Source of the DNA: Paenibacillus pabuli
GTDB lineage: Bacteria > Bacillota > Bacilli > Paenibacillales > Paenibacillaceae
Reading direction: 5' to 3'
Length of the DNA stretch: 64,000 nucleotides
Assembly (NCBI RefSeq): GCF_023101145.1
Contig: NZ_CP073714.1
Span: 5,394,001 to 5,458,000, forward strand
Shown here: piece by piece, positions 27,630-35,310 of the stretch
Layout of the letters: the number at the start of each line of letters is the position of its first letter
Position numbering within the stretch: position 1 is the first letter of the stretch
Notes under the pieces: generated by a model
The model's input: the letters and a program-made list of their open reading frames with translations, nothing else
What the model was told of the DNA's origin: nothing
Databases searched by the model: none
Program-made: the position numbers and the translations under genes

Positions 27630-28169
27630 TGACCGCTACGGGGATGGATTGGACTTTCGATCACTGTTATCCCCAGATTTTTTTGATTCCCTTTCTCAAA
27701 AGGGAAAATCCGGGGATAAAGGCGAACGCTTCGCTTCTTCAGTTCCAATTCCATCCCCTCCGCTCCTTTTGCACAATCACCGTATCTTTTGAATAGGGGT
27801 GCGGTCATTGGGGTGACCGCTTCGCAGACGGATTGGACTTTCGATCGCTGTTGTCTCCAGATTTTTCTGATTCCCTTTCAAAAGGGAAAATCCGGAGACA
27901 AAGGCGAACGCTTCGCTTCTTCAGTTCCAATTCCATCCCTCCGCTCCTTTTGCACAATCTCCGTATCTTTCGAATAGGGGTGCGGTCATTGGGGTGACCG
28001 CTTCGCAGACGGATTGGACTTTCGATCGCTGTTGTCTCCAGATTTTTCTGATTCCCTTTCAAAAGGGAAAATCCGGAGACAAAGGCGAACGCTTCGCTTC
28101 TTCAGTTCCAATTCCATCCCTCCGCTCCTTTTGCACAATCTCCGTATCTTTCGAATAGGGGCACGGTTA
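27630..28169. repeat. three tandem copies of the palindromic repeat (B1-B3)
   Basis: Units at 27630-27807, 27814-27988 and 27995-28169 each run from TGACCGC to its complement GCGGTCA (degenerate ACGGTTA in the last). They are separated by the same six bases, TTGGGG. Units 2 and 3 are almost identical; unit 1 differs at scattered sites. Each has a central hairpin (TCCC...AAAAGGGAAAATCC) and a smaller one (GCGAACGCTTCGC). Unit 1 has TTATCCCC/GGGGATAA where units 2-3 have TTGTCTCC/GGAGACAA, both arms changing together. The array fills most of the 732-base gap between two divergent genes; 28170-28306 shows nothing else clear. Confidence 0.9.
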
Positions 28170-28306
28170 TTGGGGTGAAGCTTCGGCGCGAATGGTTCCT
28201 ACGCTTCCTTTTACCTAGTTGGTAAAACCGTTAGCTTGTCATGGTTGTCCTTATCTACTCATAGGATGAGAAATAAGGATATGCACGGAAGGAATGATGT
28301 TAACTC

Positions 28307-29308
28307 ATGTTTAGAGATGTTGTGCTGCCCCTGTTATACGGGCTTCTTATCTTTTTTGGCGGGATGAAGCTAATGGAAACAGCCTTACAGCGGATGGCCG
28401 GGCCCATGCTGGCAGGATGGCTGGGTCGGGCTACCTCTGCTCCCTGGAAAGGCATGGCCTTCAGCGCAGGCGCTACAGCCTTGCTGCAAAGCAGTACTGC
28501 CGTCACCGTACTCACCATTGGACTGGCGAACGCGAGATTGATTACCTACGGTCGTACACTCGGTATCATTCTTGGAACCAACATCGGGACGTGCCTGACC
28601 ACCGAGCTGGTCGGACTGCAGATCGGGCGGTTTTCCCTGCCTCTGCTTGCCTTGTCCCTGACAGGCTGGGCCGTCTTTGTAGTCCTTGGTGAACGAAATC
28701 AGATCGCTCCTGAACGCACACGTCGTACGCTGTTTACCCTGCAGTACAGCTTTCTCGCGTCAGCCGGATTTGCACTCGTCATGACAGGTATTCAAGTGAT
28801 GCAATCCATTGCCGTTCCCCTGCGAAGTATGGGCGTATTCCAGTGGTTTCTGGATCGCTCAGCCGACAGCTTGTGGTGGGGCTTTCTGGCTGGTGCCTGT
28901 CTGACGGCACTCATTCATAGCAGCGCAGCCGTCATCAGCATGGCGATTACGCTTGCTGCCACAGGCGTACTGCCTGTGGAGATCGGCATCGCTATTGTGA
29001 TCGGGTCGAACGTGGGGACCTGTATCACCGCCGTGATTGCTGCCGCTGGCGGAGCATCCGCAGGCAAATTTGTCGCAGCCTCCCATGTTGTATTAAACAT
29101 AGCGGGAGCGCTGCTGTTTATGCCGCTGATCGGCCAGCTGCATGCAGCTTCGGCCTGGCTGTCAGCGGATAACGGGGCACAGATTGCGCATGCCCAGACC
29201 CTTTTTAACGTCATCAGTTCACTGCTTGCCTTGCCGTTCTGTTATTTGCCGATTTGGCACAAAAAGCCACCGGTCTCCACCCCAATGGCGAAATCACCTG
29301 TGGCCTGA
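28307..29308 (+). CDS. Na/Pi-cotransporter family protein
   Basis: A 333-residue membrane protein with about eight or nine transmembrane helices. It contains the family's inverted internal repeat: first half QSSTAVTVLT plus GTNIGTCLT, second half HSSAAVISMA plus GSNVGTCIT. These QSS-type motifs belong to SLC34/NptA-like Na-dependent phosphate transporters. The PhoU-like C-terminal domain that many bacterial members carry is missing, so this is the short form. It stands alone on the plus strand beside the repeat array; no clear promoter was identified. Confidence 0.88.
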   Translation: MFRDVVLPLLYGLLIFFGGMKLMETALQRMAGPMLAGWLGRATSAPWKGMAFSAGATALLQSSTAVTVLTIGLANARLITYGRTLGIILGTNIGTCLTTELVGLQIGRFSLPLLALSLTGWAVFVVLGERNQIAPERTRRTLFTLQYSFLASAGFALVMTGIQVMQSIAVPLRSMGVFQWFLDRSADSLWWGFLAGACLTALIHSSAAVISMAITLAATGVLPVEIGIAIVIGSNVGTCITAVIAAAGGASAGKFVAASHVVLNIAGALLFMPLIGQLHAASAWLSADNGAQIAHAQTLFNVISSLLALPFCYLPIWHKKPPVSTPMAKSPVA

Positions 29309-29361
29309 TGTTCATAACTCTCTCAACGAATAGCAGCACTGCATCATTCAAAAGAAAACAG

Positions 29362-29796
29362 CTATACGTTAATGCCTAATTTGTTCAGCGCTACACGTAA
29401 AATGTCATCGTTATTATCGTATCCACTGTGCTGCTGTCTGGACCAAGCTTCTTCCGGAGCGTACCAATCCACACCTTTGATTTCTTCAATCTGAGGCTGC
29501 AGGTCACCGCTTTCCGCTTCGACGAGATAATAATGAACTTCCTTGTCCACCGGACCAAACTCAGCATGCTGATACGTATAAGCAATGATATCGACGGGTT
29601 CTACAATTCGGCCGACCATGCCTGTCTCTTCCAGAATCTCACGAAGCGCGGTCTGTTCTACCGTTTCTCCGTCTTCCATCTTTCCTTTGGCGAGAGTTGT
29701 TTTGCCGTAGCGATCTACAATCAGTTGAATTTGAAGCTTTCCGTCTTCTCCCGTGCGGTAAACGACTCCGCCTGCCGAAATTTCTTTTTTGTTCAT
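29362..29796 (-). CDS. Nudix hydrolase
   Basis: A 144-residue protein with a perfect Nudix box (G-x5-E-x7-REILEETGM) at about residues 38-60, which binds metal and hydrolyses nucleoside-diphosphate-linked substrates. The open frame includes five extra codons, but GGGGGAGAG lies directly before the ATG at 29796. The substrate cannot be told; the family members of this length include MutT-like and diadenosine-polyphosphate hydrolases. It is 110 bases downstream of mtaB. Confidence 0.92.
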   Translation of the reverse strand: MNKKEISAGGVVYRTGEDGKLQIQLIVDRYGKTTLAKGKMEDGETVEQTALREILEETGMVGRIVEPVDIIAYTYQHAEFGPVDKEVHYYLVEAESGDLQPQIEEIKGVDWYAPEEAWSRQQHSGYDNNDDILRVALNKLGINV

Positions 29797-29906
29797 GTTG
29801 CTCTCCCCCATTACGGATTGTCTTCATCTTTTTTTGGAAAAAGAAGGACCTCATCTCCACGGGTACGCTCCCCAAGGAAATGAAATCCTTGTTTCTAACG
29901 CCTCGA

Positions 29907-31253
29907 TTACATCGCTGCGGACTTGAGATTTTCTTCCAATACACGAACGAGCGTAGCCTGGCTTTCATTCACACCCGCTTCGGTCACTTTGACACGGCAT
30001 ACCTTGCCGACCATATCCATGGAACCATCAAAGACCAGCTGAATGTAGTTGTCACTGTATCCGTGCAGTTTACCACTGCCTTCACGCCCCTTGGCTTCAC
30101 CCTCAGGAATGACATCCAGTACTTGCCCCACAAACTGCTTGGCGTAGGCCAGCTGCATCTGTTCGGAGAGCTCAATCAGTTCATGCACACGTGCATTCTT
30201 CACTTCTTCATCCACCTGATCTTCCATACGCGCCGCAGGTGTTCCTGTCCGTTTGGAATATGGGAATACGTGCATTTCGGAAAAACCGATTTTCTTCATC
30301 AGTTCGTAGCCGTTACGGAACATCTCATCCGTCTCACCCGGGAAGCCAACAATTACGTCGGTTGTAATCGCTACATCCGGCATCGCTTCCCGAATACGAA
30401 GCATTTTATTGTAAAACTCTTCGGTCGTATATTTACGACGCATGCGTTTCAGTACAGCATCATCGCCCGCTTGCAGCGGAATGTGGAAGTGACGCACTAG
30501 TTTGTCTGAACGTTTAATCACATCCAGCATCCGATCATCAATCTGGCTGGCTTCAATTGAGCTGATCCGAATACGCTCCAGACCTTCCACTTTGTCCAAG
30601 TCCCATAGCAGATCCGTTAGATCGTAATTTTCCATGTCATCCCCGTATCCACCGGTATGAATGCCTGTCAGGACAATTTCCTTATATCCGGCATTCACGA
30701 GTTGATGAGCCTGCTGGATGATGCTGTTTGCTTCCCGGCTTCGAGAAAGTCCACGCGACCACGGAATAATGCAGAAGGTACAGAAGTTGTTGCAGCCATC
30801 CTGAATTTTCAGAAATGCACGGGTACGATCGGCAAAATCCGGTACGTCCATCTCTTCAAATACCCGCGTTTTCATGATGTTGCGTACAGCATTAACAGGC
30901 TGACGTGATTCCTGAATTTCATTGACATATGGCAAGATTTTGTCCCGATCCTGTGTACCAATCACCAGATCCACGCCAGGGATGTCCAAAATCTCTGCCG
31001 GAGAAGTTTGCGCGTAGCAGCCTGTAACGGCTACAATCGCATCCGGGTTACGCCGAATGGCACGACGGATAATTTGGCGGCTCTTTTTGTCGCCGGTATT
31101 GGTTACTGTACAAGTATTAATCAAGTATACATCTGCTGTCTGTTCATCAAAGTCTACCTGATCATATCCTTCATTTTTGAACAATTGCCAAATCGCTTCT
31201 GTATCATAAAAATTAACTTTGCAGCCTAAGGTGTAAAACGCCACGGATGGCAT
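29907..31253 (-). CDS. mtaB: MtaB, tRNA t6A37 methylthiotransferase
   Basis: A 448-residue radical-SAM enzyme (YqeV in B. subtilis) that adds a methylthio group to t6A at position 37 of ANN-decoding tRNAs. The N-terminal UPF0004 domain has Cys11 and further Cys in INTCTVTN and VTGCYAQ, which bind the second iron-sulfur cluster. The radical-SAM triad is Cys154, Cys158 and Cys161, and a TRAM domain ends the protein. The stop of rsmE and the ATG are separated by only two bases, so the two are one transcript. Confidence 0.95.
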   Translation of the reverse strand: MPSVAFYTLGCKVNFYDTEAIWQLFKNEGYDQVDFDEQTADVYLINTCTVTNTGDKKSRQIIRRAIRRNPDAIVAVTGCYAQTSPAEILDIPGVDLVIGTQDRDKILPYVNEIQESRQPVNAVRNIMKTRVFEEMDVPDFADRTRAFLKIQDGCNNFCTFCIIPWSRGLSRSREANSIIQQAHQLVNAGYKEIVLTGIHTGGYGDDMENYDLTDLLWDLDKVEGLERIRISSIEASQIDDRMLDVIKRSDKLVRHFHIPLQAGDDAVLKRMRRKYTTEEFYNKMLRIREAMPDVAITTDVIVGFPGETDEMFRNGYELMKKIGFSEMHVFPYSKRTGTPAARMEDQVDEEVKNARVHELIELSEQMQLAYAKQFVGQVLDVIPEGEAKGREGSGKLHGYSDNYIQLVFDGSMDMVGKVCRVKVTEAGVNESQATLVRVLEENLKSAAM

Positions 31254-31255
31254 AA

Positions 31256-32020
31256 TTACATTCCCCCCATTTCTCCGGATTCATATAAGACACAAGTTAG
31301 CGCCGCCATTCCGGCCGTCTCGGCCCGCAAGATGCGTTTGCCCAGTCCAACGGATACAGCACCAGCCTGATCAGCTTCAATCGTTTCCTTCTCCGAAAAT
31401 CCGCCTTCAGGTCCAACAACAATTAACACTTCAGCACTTGCATCAGGTGCAATCTGCTCCACAAACGGCTTCAATGCGTCTCTTAACTGCTTGCCGTTTT
31501 CCTTTTCATAACAATAACATACCAGACTGTAGCCCTCAAAAGAAGATAGCAGCCCTTTCCAGGAAAGTGGCTGCTCGACGGATGGAATGCGGTTCCGATG
31601 GCTTTGTTCAGCGGCTTCCTTGGCGATTTTCCGCCAACGATCCAACCGTTTGCCTTCTTTCTTGGCATCATATTGCACAATTGTACGCTCAGACAGGAAA
31701 GGAACAAATGAAACTGCTCCGATTTCTGTACATCTTTGAATGACCGTCTCCATCTTATCGCCTTTGGGCAAGCTTTGAGCCACGGTTACACGTATACGTG
31801 CTTCATGGTCCATCTTGAGAGGTTCCACAATATTCGCTGTTACTTGCTGGGCTTCGATGCTTTCAATCTCCACCAAAGCTTCTTTGGAGTTTCCATCACT
31901 GACAATCAGTTTATCTCCAGGTTTACCGCGCATCACTTTACCAATATGGCGCGCATCATCACCTGTGATGATTACGGTATGTTCATTAAACTGTTCTGCA
32001 GATACAAAATAACGCTGCAT
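31256..32020 (-). CDS. rsmE: 16S rRNA m3U1498 methyltransferase RsmE
   Basis: A 254-residue SPOUT-family enzyme. It has an N-terminal PUA-like domain (ARHIGKVMRGKPGDKLIVSDG) and the SPOUT knot region IVVGPEGGFSEKE and SVGLGKRILRAETA. The open frame extends 30 codons further, but MQRYFVSAEQFNEHTVIITG is the family start and GGGTGGA lies 7 bases before the ATG at 32020. The order prmA, M50 protease, rsmE, mtaB suggests an RNA/protein-modification operon, similar to the Bacillus dnaJ-prmA-rsmE-mtaB block. Confidence 0.95.
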   Translation of the reverse strand: MQRYFVSAEQFNEHTVIITGDDARHIGKVMRGKPGDKLIVSDGNSKEALVEIESIEAQQVTANIVEPLKMDHEARIRVTVAQSLPKGDKMETVIQRCTEIGAVSFVPFLSERTIVQYDAKKEGKRLDRWRKIAKEAAEQSHRNRIPSVEQPLSWKGLLSSFEGYSLVCYCYEKENGKQLRDALKPFVEQIAPDASAEVLIVVGPEGGFSEKETIEADQAGAVSVGLGKRILRAETAGMAALTCVLYESGEMGGM

Positions 32021-32158
32021 TAGTCTGTCCACCCATTCTATCCTGTTATGACTGGAATTCACCCCGCCAGATGGCAGGCGTGAATCCAATCGCCACAGAT
32101 GATCATACAACTTTTATGTCCTTCTGACCAGTATTTCAGTCCCATACGCTATACGTTT

Positions 32159-32836
32159 CTAACGATATAAACCGATGATTAGCCTTGCCAGATCCAGATA
32201 CATATTCTGGGCAAATTGATATAAAGGTTGAATCGTCGCATTTTGCAATGGAGGAATAACAAGGATCAACAGGAAAATAAATATGGACCATTGCTCTACC
32301 CCTTGCAGTTTGCGGCTGATTGAAGGCGGCAGTATATCCTCCAGAATTCGATATCCGTCCAATGGAGGCAACGGAATAAGATTAAAGAGAAAAAGGAAAA
32401 AGTTCGTCAGGTTAAATATGGAGAAAAACATGGAGATTGCGGTAAGCAACCTTTCATTCTCAATGCCACCCAATGCCCCCGAACCAACCAGGGACGCATA
32501 GATGATCGTACCGATGATCGCGAGCAGCAGATTGCTCAGAGGCCCTACTGCGGATACAATGACACCCATTAATCTCGGTTTATCGAAGTTGGCCCGGTTA
32601 ACAGGAACTGGTCGTGCCCAACCGAACCCGGCAATAATGAGCAATAACACACCAAACAAGTCAAAATGTACGACCGGATTCAGTGTAACCCGGCCTAGCA
32701 GCTTCGCTGTTGGATCGCCAAATTTGTTGGCAAAATAGGCATGAGAAAATTCATGCACCGTAAAAGCAATCAGGATCGTCAACAAGAAAAACGGAAGTTG
32801 ATCCAGCGGATAACGAAAGAACGAGTTTAAGTCCAT
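32159..32836 (-). CDS. site-2-protease-family (M50) membrane metalloprotease
   Basis: A 225-residue protein with five or six transmembrane helices. The zinc motif HEFSH is at residues 28-32, and the third ligand lies in PPLDGYRI near 159. It is the short, PDZ-less S2P type seen in Firmicutes (YwhC-like). Natural substrates of this subgroup are unknown; intramembrane cleavage is inferred from the family. It starts three bases after the prmA stop and so is probably translated from the same message. It is an extra gene compared with the B. subtilis prmA-rsmE order. Confidence 0.9.
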   Translation of the reverse strand: MDLNSFFRYPLDQLPFFLLTILIAFTVHEFSHAYFANKFGDPTAKLLGRVTLNPVVHFDLFGVLLLIIAGFGWARPVPVNRANFDKPRLMGVIVSAVGPLSNLLLAIIGTIIYASLVGSGALGGIENERLLTAISMFFSIFNLTNFFLFLFNLIPLPPLDGYRILEDILPPSISRKLQGVEQWSIFIFLLILVIPPLQNATIQPLYQFAQNMYLDLARLIIGLYR

Positions 32837-32839
32837 CGC

Positions 32840-33805
32840 TTACCTCTTTCTGGCCACAAACGCGATCCAGTCCTCATCGCGATGCACCGAACTGATTTCG
32901 AAGCCGGAAGCAACGAGCGCATCATGGACAAGCTGCTCTTTATTTTTCCAGATGCCTGAAGTAATATAAACGCCGCCAGACTCAAGCGCATGATAGACAT
33001 CGTCCACAAACAGCATAATAACCTCGGCCAAAATGTTGGCAACGATAACTTTCACCGGAAGCCTCACACCCAGCGCAGGGTCCTGACTGCCAAGAACAGA
33101 CAGCAGATCACTCTCTTTAACCGTTATTTGTTGCCCCAGCCCATTCAGTTCCACATTTTCCTTGGCACTTGCTACCGCAACCGGATCGAGGTCCAGCGCC
33201 AGCACATGTTTTGCACCGAGGTGGATAGCTCCAATAGCCAAAATGCCTGAACCAGTACCTACATCAATGACTTCCTCGCCACCTTGAATGACCGATTCCA
33301 GTGTACGCAGACAAAGCGAAGTGGTTGGATGTGTCCCCGTACCAAAGGCCATGCCTGGATCAAGCTCAATAATTTTTTCATTGGCGTTTACTGGCGTATA
33401 CTCTTCCCACGTCGGTTTAATGGTTAGACGTTCCGAGACACGTACTGGCTTGAAGTATTGCTTCCAGGCGTTCGCCCAGTCATTTTCATCCACTGTTCGA
33501 GTCTCAAAACGAACCTCACCCGTCTGGATATCAAATTCGGAAAGTTGCTCGATGCGCGGGCTTACTTCCAGTTGCAATGCATCCATGTCCGTACCTTCGG
33601 AGAAGTAGCCTTTAATGACCGCCAATCCTTCAGGAATATCATTCAAAGGGAACTCGTACCACTCGCCATACGTCGTATCGCGTTTTTTATTTAAAGTACC
33701 GGACTCTTCAATCGAGACCCCTCCAGCACCTGCTTCATGTAAAAAATTCGAAATCATCTCCACAGCTTCTTCTGTGGTATGTATTGTTAGTTCATGCCAT
33801 AACAT
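32840..33805 (-). CDS. prmA: ribosomal protein L11 methyltransferase PrmA
   Basis: A 322-residue SAM-dependent enzyme that trimethylates L11. An N-terminal recognition domain precedes the methyltransferase core, with MAFGTGTHPTTSLCL and VIDVGTGSGILAIGA (SAM site), followed by the NPPF-equivalent VANILAEV. The open frame begins 9 codons earlier, but MLWHELTIHTTEEAVE is the family start and AGGAGG lies upstream of it. It opens the prmA-M50-rsmE-mtaB run. Confidence 0.95.
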   Translation of the reverse strand: MLWHELTIHTTEEAVEMISNFLHEAGAGGVSIEESGTLNKKRDTTYGEWYEFPLNDIPEGLAVIKGYFSEGTDMDALQLEVSPRIEQLSEFDIQTGEVRFETRTVDENDWANAWKQYFKPVRVSERLTIKPTWEEYTPVNANEKIIELDPGMAFGTGTHPTTSLCLRTLESVIQGGEEVIDVGTGSGILAIGAIHLGAKHVLALDLDPVAVASAKENVELNGLGQQITVKESDLLSVLGSQDPALGVRLPVKVIVANILAEVIMLFVDDVYHALESGGVYITSGIWKNKEQLVHDALVASGFEISSVHRDEDWIAFVARKR

Positions 33806-33897
33806 ACTTCGTTTTTCCTCCTCATTTTTCAAACATCCCCACCATTGTACTACACAAGCGAGCAGGAGTACAAAACCACGGCAGTAAAAGAAACAAC

Positions 33898-33942
33898 AAA
33901 AACAGGATACCCGCAGCTTTCACGCTCGAATACCCTGTTTTA
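33898..33942 (-). terminator. terminator after the 34.0 kb stress-like gene
   Basis: Minus-strand AAAACAGGGTA pairs with GTATCCTGTTTTTG around a loop of about 20 bases, 26 bases past the stop. It separates the paralogue cluster from prmA. Confidence 0.8.
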
Positions 33943-33967
33943 ATTCTGACATGACTCGATTAGGTTG

Positions 33968-34357
33968 TTAGTAAAAACGTCCACCGTTCTGGGTAATCAT
34001 CTCTGCAGCTTGCGAGAGAGAGTCACTGGATACGGATACGGTCAGCAAGATTTCTTGCTTGGACCTGCCTTCAGAGCCAGCTTCCGTATCGTCATACACT
34101 TGTCCACCCGACAACACTTCGGTTTCGTCGCTAATGAGGGAAAGTACATTCAGCTCACCACTGAATCCCCCAATCACAGCCATGGTCGAGTTATCCCTGC
34201 CATCAGACGCTTCTGAATCCATTGAGGACGAGTCATTCAGACTCTCGATACTCAGTTGGTTCGGGTGCAGCAATTCCAGTGCTCTGCGTGCAGATTCAGC
34301 CTCGGACCAGCTCGTAAACACCGCTTCGATAATCACTGCAGAGCGATCTTCAGTCAT
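33968..34357 (-). CDS. unrecognised protein, paralogue of the 34.8 kb gene
   Basis: A 129-residue protein starting MTEDRSAVIIEAVF. The N-terminal part (FTSWSEAESARRALELLHPNQLSIESL) and the C-terminal part (ILLTVSVSSDSLSQAAEMITQNGG) match the same positions of the protein at 34792-35160. The arrangement loosely recalls the YflT/general-stress-17M fold. The middle is Ser/Asp/Gly-rich. The upstream in-frame ATG at 34393 lacks a good ribosome site; GGGAG lies four bases before 34357. It overlaps the YfhD-like gene by eight bases, so translation is probably coupled. Function unknown. Confidence 0.7.
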   Translation of the reverse strand: MTEDRSAVIIEAVFTSWSEAESARRALELLHPNQLSIESLNDSSSMDSEASDGRDNSTMAVIGGFSGELNVLSLISDETEVLSGGQVYDDTEAGSEGRSKQEILLTVSVSSDSLSQAAEMITQNGGRFY

Positions 34358-34529
34358 GAATCTCCCGACCCTGACGACGATCGGCCGCTTCACTACGGCG
34401 CAAAGCCTCTATATCTTCATGATCTGCAGCTTCAGCACTGAATTCCACATCCTCATTTTTGGCGGACTGCATTCGTTTCATCTTTTCCGTTTTCGTCAAA
34501 ATCTTGCCTGGACGTTCATGTTCTGCCAT
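34350..34529 (-). CDS. YfhD-like small protein
   Basis: A 59-residue protein of 60 codons including the stop. It begins MAEHERPGKILTK and contains NEDVEFSAEAADHEDIEAL followed by RRSEAADRRQ. The pattern D-V-E-F-S-x-E-x-A-D...EA...R...AAD-R matches what I recall of the Bacillus YfhD family, whose function is unknown. GAAGGAGGAG lies 7 bases before the ATG, an excellent ribosome site. Its stop lies inside the start of the next gene (overlap 34350-34357). The high charge and low hydrophobicity suggest a small cytosolic or disordered protein. Confidence 0.7.
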   Translation of the reverse strand: MAEHERPGKILTKTEKMKRMQSAKNEDVEFSAEAADHEDIEALRRSEAADRRQGREIHD

Positions 34530-34560
34530 CGTTATGCTCCTCCTTCAAATTGTATAAGTC

Positions 34561-34770
34561 CAACTAAGTGTATTTACACTGGCACTCCGATGACAGAACA
34601 ACCTTCCGATCGCTGTTATCCCCAGTTTTTTTTGATTCCCTCCCTTAAAAGGGAAAATCCAGGGATAGCGTATGCTTCCGAAGTAGCTTTCTTGCGAAAG
34701 CTTTCAGGCGAACGCTTCGCTTCTCCAGTTTTTTTCTGTCCTCTCCGTTATCGTGTAAATGTTTTAGTTG
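34561..34770. repeat. dispersed palindromic repeat, copy C
   Basis: A 210-bp element with inverted ends: left CAACTAAGTGTATTTACAC and, from the right end inward on the opposite strand, CAACTAAAACATTTACACG. It shares the CCTTCCGATCGCTGTTATCC core, the AGGGAAAATCC hairpin and the GCGAACGCTTCGC dyad with the other copies. An extra 35-40 bases (GCGTATGCTTCCGAAG region) are inserted between the two hairpins. It sits between the two paralogous small genes. No transposase is encoded; the size and ends resemble a miniature inverted-repeat element. Confidence 0.82.
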
Positions 34771-34791
34771 AAACTTACATGGATTTTAAAA

Positions 34792-35160
34792 CTAAATCAT
34801 TCCGCCAGCTTGTTCGATAATGGATAGAGCGCGGTGATGTACTGCCTCGTCAACAACGACTGTCAGTAATACATCTCTGCCTGTCGGACCCTCTTGTCCG
34901 CCATCGCTCATACCGCTCGCAGAAGGATCTGCTGCAGCCATGATTCCCGCGCTGACATTCGTGCCTAGAGCTCCTGGTACCCAAGAAGAAAAGCTGCCTG
35001 ATACGCCTGGTGTATAGGATGCTCCGCTTGGCCCGACACCCGCATAACGACTGAATCGATTGATCGACAGGTCTTCCACTCGCAATGCCTCCAGTTTTTT
35101 GGCTGCCCCTTCCGCCTGCTCCGGGCTATGGAAATAAGCCAAAATATTTTTCTCAGTCAT
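34792..35160 (-). CDS. unrecognised protein, paralogue of the 34.0 kb gene
   Basis: A 122-residue protein starting MTEKNILAYFHSPEQAEGAA, with LEALRVEDLSINRFSRYAG in the first half and the C-terminal GRDVLLTVVVDEAVHHRALSIIEQAGG. The ends match the paralogue downstream, while the Gly/Ser/Ala-rich middle does not. The N-terminal pattern resembles YflT/general-stress-17M proteins. AGGTGA precedes the ATG by five bases; the ATG at 35214 lacks this. It lies after the dnaJ terminator, so it is probably outside the heat-shock operon. Function unknown. Confidence 0.7.
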   Translation of the reverse strand: MTEKNILAYFHSPEQAEGAAKKLEALRVEDLSINRFSRYAGVGPSGASYTPGVSGSFSSWVPGALGTNVSAGIMAAADPSASGMSDGGQEGPTGRDVLLTVVVDEAVHHRALSIIEQAGGMI

Positions 35161-35255
35161 CCGGTTCACCTGCTTCCCTAGTTTCGGCATATCAGTAAAC
35201 CACTGAATGCTCATATCTGGTATCTTTCCGCAACCGTGCCCTTATTATGCAAAAA

Positions 35256-35289
35256 AGGACACCCTGCGGAAAAACCGCTGTGGTGTCCT
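35256..35289 (-). terminator. terminator of the hrcA-grpE-dnaK-dnaJ operon
   Basis: Minus-strand AGGACACC pairs with GGTGTCCTTTTTT, with an inner AGCGG/CCGC pair around TTTTT, 22 bases after the dnaJ stop. Confidence 0.9.
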
Positions 35290-35310
35290 CTTTATATTAA
35301 AATTTACGAC

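Noticed and set aside
27605..28062. Open frames of 60-85 codons in the tandem repeats
   Set aside because: They repeat with the unit period, have no ribosome site and simply translate the hairpins; they are products of the repeat, not genes.
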